Positions 39,168-48,006 of a stretch of 64,000 nt of DNA are shown piece by piece. Position 1 is the stretch's first letter. Every line of letters begins with the position of its first letter. Position numbers and translations under genes: made by a program. The stretch spans positions 1,550,001-1,614,000 of the forward strand of contig NZ_JBCNKR010000006.1 of assembly GCF_039595935.1 (NCBI RefSeq), written 5' to 3'. The stretch comes from Flavobacterium sp. (GTDB lineage: Bacteria; Bacteroidota; Bacteroidia; Flavobacteriales; Flavobacteriaceae). The notes beneath the pieces were generated by a model, which had not been told where the DNA came from, did no database searches, and saw only the letters and a list, made by a program, of their open reading frames with translations.

Positions 39168-40472
39168 TTACATCATTTTACCTTCTTTAGCATATTCCTT
39201 TTTAATTCCCTGAAGCAGATGATTTAAGTTAATACTTTCGTTTTTATCTTCTAAAGTTCTCAAACATGCATATTGAATAATGTTTACAATATTAGCACCG
39301 GTAATATCATATTTTTTTGAGAGTTCGTTGAGGTTTACATCTTCGGCAATTTTAATTCCCTGCGGCAGATTATTTTTCCAAAGCTGTAAACGTTCATTAT
39401 AAGTTGGCACTTCAAATTCAATTATAGATTGAAATCTTCGTGTAAAAGCCGCGTCAATATTGGCCTTAAAATTAGAAGCCAGAATAACCAATCCGGGATG
39501 ATTTTCTATACGCTGTAACAAATATGAAACTTCCTGATTAGCATATTTATCGTGAGCATCTCTAACATTGGTTCTTTTTCCAAAAACGGCATCGGCTTCA
39601 TCAAAAAATAAAATCCAGTCTTTATCTGCTGCTTTGTCAAAAAGTGAGGAAAGATTTTTTTCGGTTTCGCCAATGTATTTCGAAATCACCATCGATAAAT
39701 CAATTCGGTAGACATCTCTTTGGGTATATTTTCCCAAAAGTGAAGCCGTAAGCGTTTTTCCGGTTCCCGGTGCGCCGTAAAACATAACTCTAAAACCAGG
39801 TTTTATTTTGGTTTTCATGTTCCATTCATGAAGCAGAATTTCATTGAATTTGAGCCAGGTTTCTATTTCCTTAATCTGATTTAAGGTGTTGGAATTGAGT
39901 ACCAAATCTTCCCAGTCTAATTGAGTTTCGATTAACTGAGCAGGGAAATTACTGCTAAGCTGAGGTTTCAGAATTTTTCCGGTTATGAATTTCTCAATAT
40001 ATTCATCTTCTAAAATCAATAAACCACTCAGTTTAGGTTCACCATTTGGAACTGATTCTAATTTGATAATTCTTTTTTTATAAAGAAAAGAGCCGTTATG
40101 CAGGTAGTTGTAAAACGAAATTCGTTCTTCGAGATCATTTCCTGCAATTAAAAACTGAGCCGTTTCACCTGTTGGTAAAATCCCGCGGTGGTTTTTGGTT
40201 TTGATTCCGCCAAACTCAGGTAATTCACCGCCATTTGGTAAATATTCGGCAATAATCGAACTTAAAAAATCAGGTTTCATATGCGGAACCAGAGCTAATC
40301 CCAAAATAAGAATATCAGTTTCAGTGAGATTATTTTCGATGATAAATTCATCTACAAAATCATTAGAATTAGGCTGATTTAAAACAGGTTTTTCCATCGG
40401 ATTTTCAACTTGAAAAAGTGTATCGAGTTGAAATATGAATTGTTTTTTTAGGTATGTGAAAATTGTTTCCAT
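39168..40472 (-). CDS. AAA+ ATPase of the eCIS locus (Afp15-like)
   Basis: This 434-residue protein has an N-terminal domain (residues 1-190) without known motif, then a AAA+ module with Walker A GAPGTGKT (233-240), Walker B ILFFDEAD (287-294), sensor-1-like LASN (331-334) and an arginine-finger region FTRRFQ (343-348). AAA+ ATPases of this type are a fixed part of Afp/PVC-like injection loci and are thought to act in assembly or cargo handling. It is the last gene of the eCIS run, separated by 95 bp from the SUKH gene, so it may have its own promoter. Confidence 0.9.
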   Translation of the reverse strand: METIFTYLKKQFIFQLDTLFQVENPMEKPVLNQPNSNDFVDEFIIENNLTETDILILGLALVPHMKPDFLSSIIAEYLPNGGELPEFGGIKTKNHRGILPTGETAQFLIAGNDLEERISFYNYLHNGSFLYKKRIIKLESVPNGEPKLSGLLILEDEYIEKFITGKILKPQLSSNFPAQLIETQLDWEDLVLNSNTLNQIKEIETWLKFNEILLHEWNMKTKIKPGFRVMFYGAPGTGKTLTASLLGKYTQRDVYRIDLSMVISKYIGETEKNLSSLFDKAADKDWILFFDEADAVFGKRTNVRDAHDKYANQEVSYLLQRIENHPGLVILASNFKANIDAAFTRRFQSIIEFEVPTYNERLQLWKNNLPQGIKIAEDVNLNELSKKYDITGANIVNIIQYACLRTLEDKNESINLNHLLQGIKKEYAKEGKMM

Positions 40473-40567
40473 TTTTATCTTTTAATTTTTATAAAGTAAA
40501 TTTCGATCTCAATCTGAATAGAGATCTAGAAAACCTTTTTAGAAATAATATTTTAAGAATATAGAAT

Positions 40568-41185
40568 TTAGATTTTTCTAAATAACTGATTACAATAAAA
40601 ATCTATAACTTCTTTGTTTTTTAAATTATTTAGAAAGGCTGCTTTTTGCCATCCGTAAAAGAAATAATTTTCAATTCCAACAGACAAATATTCATAGATT
40701 CCTACATTAATAGGGATGATTGTTCCAGTTTCACTAAAATCAATTAAAAATAAGTTATCAGAATCTACATTGTCGGTTTTTATTTTATAACATACAGCAA
40801 GTTCACCTTCTAAATAATCAAAAGGAATATAATCGACTAACTTGTTATTTTCCATAATTTTATTTGGATCAAGGTAGTCCAGTATCGATTTTTGATTATA
40901 AATTTCAGTTAAAAAAGATATTGCAGCAATATTAACTTCTCCAAAAACCAAATCTATTTCTTTATCTAAATAATCTATTGAATTATTTTTATCGGATAAT
41001 TGCCATTTGCAATTCATAATTTCTATTCTGGAGTAGAAATCTTTAATTGTTTCTGGAAAGTTTGATGTTACATTATCAGAGATAGAATAGTTTCCATATT
41101 TTATATCTGATTTTATTATTCTAATTGGCGGTTTATTTAATTCATTTACAAATGAGATGAATTCTTTTATTATTTGTTCCTCCAT
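40568..41185 (-). CDS. SMI1/KNR4 (SUKH)-like protein, candidate immunity protein
   Basis: This 205-residue cytoplasmic protein, without signal peptide, has features of the SUKH superfamily: LPET-like FPETIKDFYSRIE near residue 43, IDYLDKEIDLVFGE, YIPFDYLEGELAV (about 116-128), DNLFLIDF, PINVGIYEYLSVGIENYF and a GWQKA motif. SUKH proteins often neutralise nuclease or deaminase toxins of polymorphic toxin systems. It starts 10 bp after the stop of the 1442-residue eCIS-core protein with a nuclease-like C-terminus, so the two probably form a pair. SUKH similarity is by motif reading; no search was run. Confidence 0.72.
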   Translation of the reverse strand: MEEQIIKEFISFVNELNKPPIRIIKSDIKYGNYSISDNVTSNFPETIKDFYSRIEIMNCKWQLSDKNNSIDYLDKEIDLVFGEVNIAAISFLTEIYNQKSILDYLDPNKIMENNKLVDYIPFDYLEGELAVCYKIKTDNVDSDNLFLIDFSETGTIIPINVGIYEYLSVGIENYFFYGWQKAAFLNNLKNKEVIDFYCNQLFRKI

Positions 41186-41195
41186 GATTTTTTAT

Positions 41196-44100
41196 TTAGT
41201 AATGCATAAAAATATAATTGGCAGCTAATACTCTTAAACGTGGTCCATATGTTGCTGCAAAAGGAGTTCTCAGACCATTTGTTGTATAATAATTATCCAT
41301 ATGACTTATCAACCCCTCTATTGAATCTCCAAATGATTGTGAAGGAATTTCTCTTCTTGCTGCAACAATATTTTGAAATACGCTGCCTGGTATAGTTCCT
41401 CCGACTAAAGTAACAGAATCAGAAGTTTCTTTTAGACTTCCAGCCGAAGACTCGTTAAACGATGCTATGGATATATTCGTTAATGCAGGTATATCCTGAG
41501 TAAAAGATCTTCCTCTTGCAGTTCCTCTTGTAAAATTGCCAGGATTTCCAGTTAATTCACCATATTGTACATTAATTTGATAAGGGAAATTTTTTAAATA
41601 AGTTTTATGAGGCTGTTCAGCTAAATATGAAACCGTTGTTTCATAAAAATACTGCTTAGTTGGATTTGCTGCAACTTCGTCTTTTGCAAAATTTTCAACT
41701 TCAGTTTTCATATTATTATTTGTTTCTGTGGTGCCGCAAACAAGATTCCAAGATAATCCTGGTCCATGTAAATGATGGTTTAATAAATGTGCTCTTACCC
41801 AATAGTTACTTCTGGCGGTAACATTATTTCCATTTGCAATTAAAATATCATCCCATCCGACAGGGTCTTGTTGTGGAGTAGAACCTGCAGTATTTCCCGG
41901 AATTGTAGTTAGAGGTTCAGCAATAACAGATTTTGGTCTGCCAGTATCTGAAGTATGAACTACTCTTGTTTGAACATTATTGGAACCAGCGGAACTGATT
42001 TCTGCAATAATTAAATCACCAATAATTTCAGTCATTTTCTGATCGATCATTCTTTGTAAATCATCTGGCTGTCTACTGCTGCTATTGTCTACCGCTGCAT
42101 TATATTGAGTAACTAAAGTAAGAACTTCGGTTCGTTTTGTTGTAATTCTATTTAATGCCTCTAATTTTGGCTGGTTCTCGGTTACCTTAGCAGGAGTAGC
42201 TGTGTTTTCTTGTTGTATTTCTGCTCTTCTGTCAATGACTAATTGTTCAATAGTTTTAGGGGTAGAAGCTACCATTAAAACACCATTTGTACTTCCGGGT
42301 TGAAAGTATAAGTTATGACTTTCACCATCTCGTGTGCTAAAAGGTTTTCTTAATCCTAGCCACCCCAAAATAGCATCTCTTACACTTGCACCCATAGCCA
42401 TAGCTCTATCTAATAAAGCCATTCCTGTATCTACAGCTTTATTTACTAACCAAGTTAATGCCTCATCAACCATTTGACGAACAGAAATAATCATTTCGCC
42501 AATTCTTGTACCAATACCGGTTAAACCTACCTGATTTGCCAAGAAACCTATTACGACCGGCATAGCTTGTCCCATCGTTCTTTCGAGGTAATCTGCAGCT
42601 GTGGCAACATTTCCTCTGGCAATATCAGCTACACCATTAACAAACGAATTGACAACTTCGAGCATTTCGCGCAGGTATTTGATAAAACTTTGTATTGCAT
42701 TGAAGAACGCCATTGCGCCGTTTATCACAGCCATGATTCCGGTTGGATCCAACATGCTTAAAAGTCTGGCTGTAATTCTATTGACAATGCGTTCCATGAC
42801 AAAGTTTTTCACAGCATCAAGAACAGAATTCCACAAATTACTGAGCTGTTCCTGAATTTTATCCCAAATAGCAGCCATGCCTCGTTCCTGAACATCTTTA
42901 ATGAATGTCCAAATACCTTCAAGCGTATTAATCATGCTGCGAATTCTGGCAACTCTTGCTGGCCCAATGCGAGGATGAGCGGCTAGTTTTTCCCAAATTC
43001 TTTCCATTGAGATGTTCAGTACTTCCATAACCCAGGTAATGACACCTCGAAGAGAGAAATCGGTAAGAACCGGAATATTAGCATCTTTTAACTCGCTCAT
43101 CAGCCAGCCGGTTACACCATTTATTAAATGGGTTACGATATTGTCAAAAAACTGAACAAATCCTTGTTTTAGAGCTCTAAGGATATTTTTTAAGAAACCA
43201 ATAGGATCTCTCTTAATGTCATCAATGGCTTCTAATGCTCGTGTTATGATATTTCCGATTAAGTCAAATGGGAAATTCATAATTTCGAGTATTGCCACAA
43301 TTACGATTCGGATAATTTCTGCCACAAAAGCAATAAGGCGTCCGATTGGTTCTCCGAATTTTTCAATAATTCTGATAAAAGCATCCAGCGGATGAATTAA
43401 ATCATCAATTGTAAATGAGTTCCATAAATCAGTAAAAAGCTGAATGATAGAGGCAGGGGTCATGTTTAAAGTAGCAACAGCGGCTTCTATCTGACCTGTG
43501 ATTCGGGCGATGGCACCCGTTTCGACCATTTGTGCATATTGTTCTTCTCCGCCATCCATTAGACTCATGAAACCTCGAATGACATTTGGAATCGATCTTT
43601 CGACAGTTTCGTTGGTGAAAGGATCTCGTCCTATAATTACTTTTACCAATGAATAACCTCTAACAGTCGCTGCCTGAGCAGAAAGCCATCCTAATAATGA
43701 TTCCTTAACAAGTTCTAATACTTTGAGTGCTACGCCCGAAGCAAAATCCCAGACTCTTTGCAGGAATCCTCCAGCCTGAGCGGCAAGTGCGGTAAGATTA
43801 TCGGCGATATTGACAAGATTAGCAGGCTGAATAGCATCCCATGCAGCCGTAATAAGTCCGCGGAGTTCGCCTAAAAGTGAAGTGAAAGTTCCAACCTGAG
43901 TATCAAGCCAGTCGGCCGTTTTTTGCAGCGTGCCTTTTTCACGCATTTGTTCAAGCTCTGTTTGCTTGTCTATAAGTATTAAGAAATCTTCTAAAATTTC
44001 GACTGTTGTTGCTGTAACTTCTTCATCGCGAAGCGGATCGTATTTGATTATTTTTTTGATTAATGACCAGGCTTTGTTTTCGGCTAAAATAGGCTCGGCC

Positions 44101-45524
44101 ACATCAACCAAAGCTTCTTTTATCCAGGTAATTACCTGATCTACCGTTGCACTTACGAAAGAAGTAATTCTGTTAACTACTTCATTAAATTTTTCGGTAA
44201 CTAAATCAATTATGCCTGTGTAAGGAAATGATATTTCATCCCAAACTTGTTCTACTAAATCTAAAATGCTGTCGACCGTTAAACCAACTTCGCTCAATTT
44301 TCCTTCAACCCAGTCAAAAACTTTCTCTAAGATTCCGTATTCCTGAAGTTTATCAAAAATTGCGGTTCCAAAAGGAATAAGTCCCATTAAACCTTCTATC
44401 AGATTAATTGGAGTTCGTTCTACATCAATTTGTCGTAACGGGTCGTAACCAATAATTACAGTAAATAGTGTGTAGCCCGGAATATGTCTCGCCTGATTGA
44501 TAATCCAGTCGGGAACGTAATCAAGGAATGAACCCTGAATCATTTCGGGAGCAGGAGAGACCGCTTCTGGTTCTGGTTTTTTTCTAATGGCCGCTCCCTG
44601 TTGTACAGTATGTGTTAATTCGTGGGCGAGTAAATGCTTGCCTTCTTTCGAATTTGGATTGTATTTTCCTTCGTTAAAATAAATATTATTTCCGGTAGCA
44701 AAAGCCTGAGCACCCAATTGCTTATTCATTTGAACAGCAGTTGAATTGTTGTGTATACGCACATTACTGAAATCGGCTCCAATACCAGATTCCATTTCGG
44801 TTTTGATTTTTCCTGTTAGTGGAGAACCTCCGCCTTTTGTACTATTTAAAGTGCTTTCTATATTAGAATTATCGCTTGGGTTAGCATCGCTGGCAGCACT
44901 TTTTTGTAATTGTTTTTCCTCGTCTGATGTTTGTTTCTCTTCTTCTTTTTTCTGCTGTACATTTTCCTCTTCTGCTTTATTTTGAATTAAAGGTTTGATG
45001 GGCAGCTTACTTTTTGGGGCAGCTTCTGGTTTTTTGACTTCTGTCTTATTCTGAATTGGCTCTTCTTTTTTCTGAATTGCTTCCTCTTTTTTCTGAGTTT
45101 TATCTTCTAACTTATGCTGAATTAACGTTTTTGATCTGGAAAAAGCCGGATTGATTTCTTTTTTTTCTGTTGTTCTTGAATCGAGTTTATTTTGGATCAA
45201 TTCTTTTTTAAGCTGTACAACAGGTGTTATGGTTTCGGCAGCCGTTTTTTGCTGCACTTCTTTATTTTGTTCTTCTTGCTTTTGAACATTGCGCGCCAAT
45301 TTCTTTTGCACTACCGGCGATGGCGAAAAGAAAGCGTCTGTGTTTGCCGTTTGTTTATTGGCCACAACCTGGTCTGCAACTCTATCAGCTTCTACTTCAA
45401 ATTTATCATTAGATTTTCCAATATTCAATTTTGCCTGTACACCAAAAAAATCCGTTCCCTTGCTTGCATTAATAGAAGAAGGGGCAGAAGGATTTGATTT
45501 TGATATTTGTTTGAATGCTGGCAT
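41196..45524 (-). CDS. eCIS-core (DUF4157) protein with helical repeats and nuclease-like C-terminus
   Basis: This is a 1442-residue protein. The N-terminus (about 25-55) has a KFEVEADRVADQVV motif shared with the neighbouring eCIS-core protein, then a Q/K/E-rich linker with IQNK/VQKK units (70-210). The eCIS core domain (about 225-312) contains HELTH (301-305). A long helical region follows, with three related units beginning GYTLFTVIIGYDPL, AWSLIKKIIKYDPL and GYSLVKVIIGRDPF. The last 200 residues have VRAHLLNHHLHGPG, WNL and NNNM (1243-1272), a pattern like the His-Asn core of beta-beta-alpha metal nucleases. A secreted eCIS cargo or toxin is the best guess. An SUKH-like gene follows directly. 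Confidence 0.85.
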   Translation of the reverse strand: MPAFKQISKSNPSAPSSINASKGTDFFGVQAKLNIGKSNDKFEVEADRVADQVVANKQTANTDAFFSPSPVVQKKLARNVQKQEEQNKEVQQKTAAETITPVVQLKKELIQNKLDSRTTEKKEINPAFSRSKTLIQHKLEDKTQKKEEAIQKKEEPIQNKTEVKKPEAAPKSKLPIKPLIQNKAEEENVQQKKEEEKQTSDEEKQLQKSAASDANPSDNSNIESTLNSTKGGGSPLTGKIKTEMESGIGADFSNVRIHNNSTAVQMNKQLGAQAFATGNNIYFNEGKYNPNSKEGKHLLAHELTHTVQQGAAIRKKPEPEAVSPAPEMIQGSFLDYVPDWIINQARHIPGYTLFTVIIGYDPLRQIDVERTPINLIEGLMGLIPFGTAIFDKLQEYGILEKVFDWVEGKLSEVGLTVDSILDLVEQVWDEISFPYTGIIDLVTEKFNEVVNRITSFVSATVDQVITWIKEALVDVAEPILAENKAWSLIKKIIKYDPLRDEEVTATTVEILEDFLILIDKQTELEQMREKGTLQKTADWLDTQVGTFTSLLGELRGLITAAWDAIQPANLVNIADNLTALAAQAGGFLQRVWDFASGVALKVLELVKESLLGWLSAQAATVRGYSLVKVIIGRDPFTNETVERSIPNVIRGFMSLMDGGEEQYAQMVETGAIARITGQIEAAVATLNMTPASIIQLFTDLWNSFTIDDLIHPLDAFIRIIEKFGEPIGRLIAFVAEIIRIVIVAILEIMNFPFDLIGNIITRALEAIDDIKRDPIGFLKNILRALKQGFVQFFDNIVTHLINGVTGWLMSELKDANIPVLTDFSLRGVITWVMEVLNISMERIWEKLAAHPRIGPARVARIRSMINTLEGIWTFIKDVQERGMAAIWDKIQEQLSNLWNSVLDAVKNFVMERIVNRITARLLSMLDPTGIMAVINGAMAFFNAIQSFIKYLREMLEVVNSFVNGVADIARGNVATAADYLERTMGQAMPVVIGFLANQVGLTGIGTRIGEMIISVRQMVDEALTWLVNKAVDTGMALLDRAMAMGASVRDAILGWLGLRKPFSTRDGESHNLYFQPGSTNGVLMVASTPKTIEQLVIDRRAEIQQENTATPAKVTENQPKLEALNRITTKRTEVLTLVTQYNAAVDNSSSRQPDDLQRMIDQKMTEIIGDLIIAEISSAGSNNVQTRVVHTSDTGRPKSVIAEPLTTIPGNTAGSTPQQDPVGWDDILIANGNNVTARSNYWVRAHLLNHHLHGPGLSWNLVCGTTETNNNMKTEVENFAKDEVAANPTKQYFYETTVSYLAEQPHKTYLKNFPYQINVQYGELTGNPGNFTRGTARGRSFTQDIPALTNISIASFNESSAGSLKETSDSVTLVGGTIPGSVFQNIVAARREIPSQSFGDSIEGLISHMDNYYTTNGLRTPFAATYGPRLRVLAANYIFMHY

Positions 45525-45537
45525 TTAATTAAATTTA

Positions 45538-47091
45538 TTAATGACGTTTAATGCTTCCGCTTACTGTAAATGAATCGCCCATTCCTTTACATTCCTCGGG
45601 CATGGTGAAAAATAATTTATGAATGTCTTTATGATTTTTCATTGTAAATGTTTCTTCAAAATGTCCTTTTCCGCTGTTGTCAATTTTTATTATCCTTTTT
45701 GTTCTTCCAATATGATCTATGCTAATTTCTAAAGTAGAACAATGGTGAAATTCAACTATTTGTGCAACAGCATCAATGGTAATGGTAACATTTGGACATT
45801 TTGCAGTACTAAAAAATCCGGCACTTGTTTCACTCTGAAATGGCCCTTTTTTGAAATTAACCGTACTCTCGCAGCCACCTGTTTTTTTTCCGCCTTTTTG
45901 CTCCATAACGACATTATCTAATGTCCCCATGGTTTCCGGACCCACAATACCTTCCTGACCATTCAATTCATTATCGATTTGAAAGCCGAGTACAGCATTT
46001 CGGGTTTCGTTTCCAAAATCACCATCTGCTCCAAATTTTGGTAGTGCATTGCTGTTCCATAGCAATAAACCTTTTTGTATTTCTGAAACATATCCTCCTT
46101 TATGTCCGGTTGAAATGAGCATTTCATTATCATTTGCTTTTTCAAGTGGAGGATTGCCTTTGAATTGCGGATTTGAAGGATTTTGAAGATTCTCAGGATG
46201 GTCTTCCATAGATTTTTGCACCATTCCAGTCTGCTGAACGGTATGCGTTAATTCGTGTGCCAATAAATGCTTGCCTTCTTTTGAACCTGGGTTATATTTT
46301 CCTTCGTTAAAATAAACATCATTACCATTGGTAAAAGCTTGTGCGCCTAATTCCTGACTCATTTGCACGGCGCGTGAGTCGGTATGAATTTTTACGTTAC
46401 TGAAATCGGCACCAAAACCAGACTCCATTTCGTGTTTTGTATTTTTGTCTAAACTATTTCCGTTTCCTTTTGAGCTGTTGAGTTTTCCCTCTAATTCATT
46501 ATTTTGGATTTCAGTTTCTGGATTTTGAGTTTTTTTCTGAACAGGCTTTTCTTCTTCCTTAGTTCCTTTCTTCTGAACCTTTTCTTCTTTTTCACAATCA
46601 GCACATTTTTTTTGCACTTTCTTGTCTTCCTCTTTTTCTCCTTTTTTCTGTACTTTTTTGTCTTCTTCCTTATCGGATTTCTTTTGTACCTTTTTATCCT
46701 CTTCCTTTTCGCCCTTTTTCTGAACTTTCTTGTCTTCCTCTTTTTCGCCTTTCTTCTGAACTTTTTTATCCTCTTCCTTGTCAGATTTCTTTTGTACTTT
46801 TTTATCCTCTTCTTTTTCTCCCTTTTTTTGCACAGGCTGTTCTTGTGCCAGATCTTGTTTTTGAACTGTTGATATGGTTTGTGAAATAGGTTTTTGCTGA
46901 ACGCCTTCTTCTTTTTTTGATTGCAATAAACCTCCCGTTTTGCTTTTGTTTACTACTTTATCAGCAACATTATCGGCTTCTACTTCATATTTATCTCCTA
47001 CAGTGCCTGTAGTTATTTTTTTTTGAACTTTTGGCCCAAAAAAAGGAGAAGGGGAATGACTGGCTGCTTTTTTTTGTTCAAATTCTCTCAT
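45538..47091 (-). CDS. eCIS-core (DUF4157) protein with peptidoglycan-binding domain
   Basis: This is a 517-residue protein. Residues 34-47 have KYEVEADNVADKVV, matching the next gene. Residues 87-186 are a charged repeat tract of six near-perfect 12-mers (VQKKGEKEEDKK or VQKKSDKEEDKK) plus two altered ones, one with CADC. The eCIS core domain (about 196-288) has HELTH at 279-283. Residues about 332-393 resemble a PG_binding_1 domain (YVSEIQKGLLLW, GADGDFGNETRNAVLGFQ, GPETM). The C-terminal 100 residues are a beta-rich domain of unknown type. It lies 13 bp upstream of the second eCIS-core gene. It may be cargo or a wall-binding adaptor; the HExxH may be structural rather than catalytic. Confidence 0.86.
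   Translation of the reverse strand: MREFEQKKAASHSPSPFFGPKVQKKITTGTVGDKYEVEADNVADKVVNKSKTGGLLQSKKEEGVQQKPISQTISTVQKQDLAQEQPVQKKGEKEEDKKVQKKSDKEEDKKVQKKGEKEEDKKVQKKGEKEEDKKVQKKSDKEEDKKVQKKGEKEEDKKVQKKCADCEKEEKVQKKGTKEEEKPVQKKTQNPETEIQNNELEGKLNSSKGNGNSLDKNTKHEMESGFGADFSNVKIHTDSRAVQMSQELGAQAFTNGNDVYFNEGKYNPGSKEGKHLLAHELTHTVQQTGMVQKSMEDHPENLQNPSNPQFKGNPPLEKANDNEMLISTGHKGGYVSEIQKGLLLWNSNALPKFGADGDFGNETRNAVLGFQIDNELNGQEGIVGPETMGTLDNVVMEQKGGKKTGGCESTVNFKKGPFQSETSAGFFSTAKCPNVTITIDAVAQIVEFHHCSTLEISIDHIGRTKRIIKIDNSGKGHFEETFTMKNHKDIHKLFFTMPEECKGMGDSFTVSGSIKRH
46534..46833 (-). repeat. 36-bp in-frame tandem repeat (charged linker)
   Basis: Six near-identical 36-bp units and two degenerate ones encode VQKK(G/S)(E/D)KEEDKK. 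The order G, S, G, G, S, G of the variable residue suggests duplication of a larger block. Confidence 0.85.
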
Positions 47092-47127
47092 GATTATTTT
47101 ACCGTTTTAGGTTAATAATTTCTTTAA

Positions 47128-47988
47128 CTAAACAAACTGTGGATTATTCGCGATTAAACCTTCTTTCTCTAATGCATTTTTTATTTGCTTATACCAATAC
47201 GGAAATATTTTAGAGAGCCGAAGTTCAATTTCGTCAACAACATATTTGTCATATTTTTTCATTCCAAAAAAATGAGAATACCCAATACGATCTGCATGTT
47301 TTCCATGCTCTGTTATGTTTTCTCCTTTTAACAACATCGTAGGATTATTGTTTTTATAGTTTAATAATGATGCAAGAGTATATTGTTCGATTAAAATGCA
47401 GGTTTCATAACCTTCTTCTTTTAAAACTGTAAAGTTTTGTTGGTTTTCAATATATATTTTCTCCAGATCATAATAGCTTTTTATAAATTCATCACGGAGC
47501 TTGAGATCATTAAAACCAAATATCCCGCAATTATAAGAATAGCCTAAATGTGTGTGCCAGTAAGGCAGATTTTGGGTGTATTTATTAAAAAATTCTACCT
47601 GTTTCCTGTAATGAATTTCATAAGTATCTTCCTTGCGTTCTACTATTACATCGTCGAAAATAAAATCTATTTTTTTCTTAATAAATATGTCAGTGTCTAA
47701 ATGAACAAATGGTTTTGTCTGCAGTTCCATTGCCTTAATTTTAGATTTCATCCAAAGCTCTATTCTGTTGTCATTATTTACTTTAGTAACGGCACAAGGA
47801 AGCATGTACAGGAACTTAAAGCCTGTTTCATCTACATAAAGTTCAATTTCATCGTACCACATATGGCTGTATAATATACTTAGAGCCGTCATGTAGATCG
47901 TTTCCTTTAGTTTGTCTCCCATATTCCATCTGTTATTTATTATCGGGAGTACATCAAGGCTATAAATTATCTTGTGTTTTTGTTTCAT
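47128..47988 (-). CDS. Glycosyltransferase-like protein (DUF6734-like), paralogue 2
   Basis: This 286-residue protein has an N-terminal IIYSLDVLPIINNRW block and FVHLDTDIFIKKK with a DxD-type D98-T-D100, as in GT-A glycosyltransferases that bind a metal and sugar nucleotide. About 60 percent of the first 110 residues match the gene next to it. No signal peptide or membrane helix is seen. It is the last of three enzyme-like genes between the tape-measure gene and the eCIS-core genes. It could glycosylate a structural component or cargo of the particle (inference). The DUF6734 name is from memory. Confidence 0.75.
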   Translation of the reverse strand: MKQKHKIIYSLDVLPIINNRWNMGDKLKETIYMTALSILYSHMWYDEIELYVDETGFKFLYMLPCAVTKVNNDNRIELWMKSKIKAMELQTKPFVHLDTDIFIKKKIDFIFDDVIVERKEDTYEIHYRKQVEFFNKYTQNLPYWHTHLGYSYNCGIFGFNDLKLRDEFIKSYYDLEKIYIENQQNFTVLKEEGYETCILIEQYTLASLLNYKNNNPTMLLKGENITEHGKHADRIGYSHFFGMKKYDKYVVDEIELRLSKIFPYWYKQIKNALEKEGLIANNPQFV

Positions 47989-48006
47989 ATATAGACATTT
48001 ATAGTT

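Noticed and set aside
40505..40526. Short inverted repeat GATCTC...GAGATC upstream of the ATPase gene.
   Set aside because: A six-base stem with a ten-base loop and no T-run is too weak to call a terminator or operator.
44610..44624. HELTH motifs of the two eCIS-core proteins as proof of active metalloprotease.
   Set aside because: The motif is conserved in the core domain, but a third zinc ligand and activity cannot be shown from sequence here.
46504..46872. 122-codon hydrophobic, Phe/Leu-rich open frame on the + strand.
   Set aside because: It is the antisense of the Lys/Glu repeat tract of the eCIS-core gene, a composition artefact.
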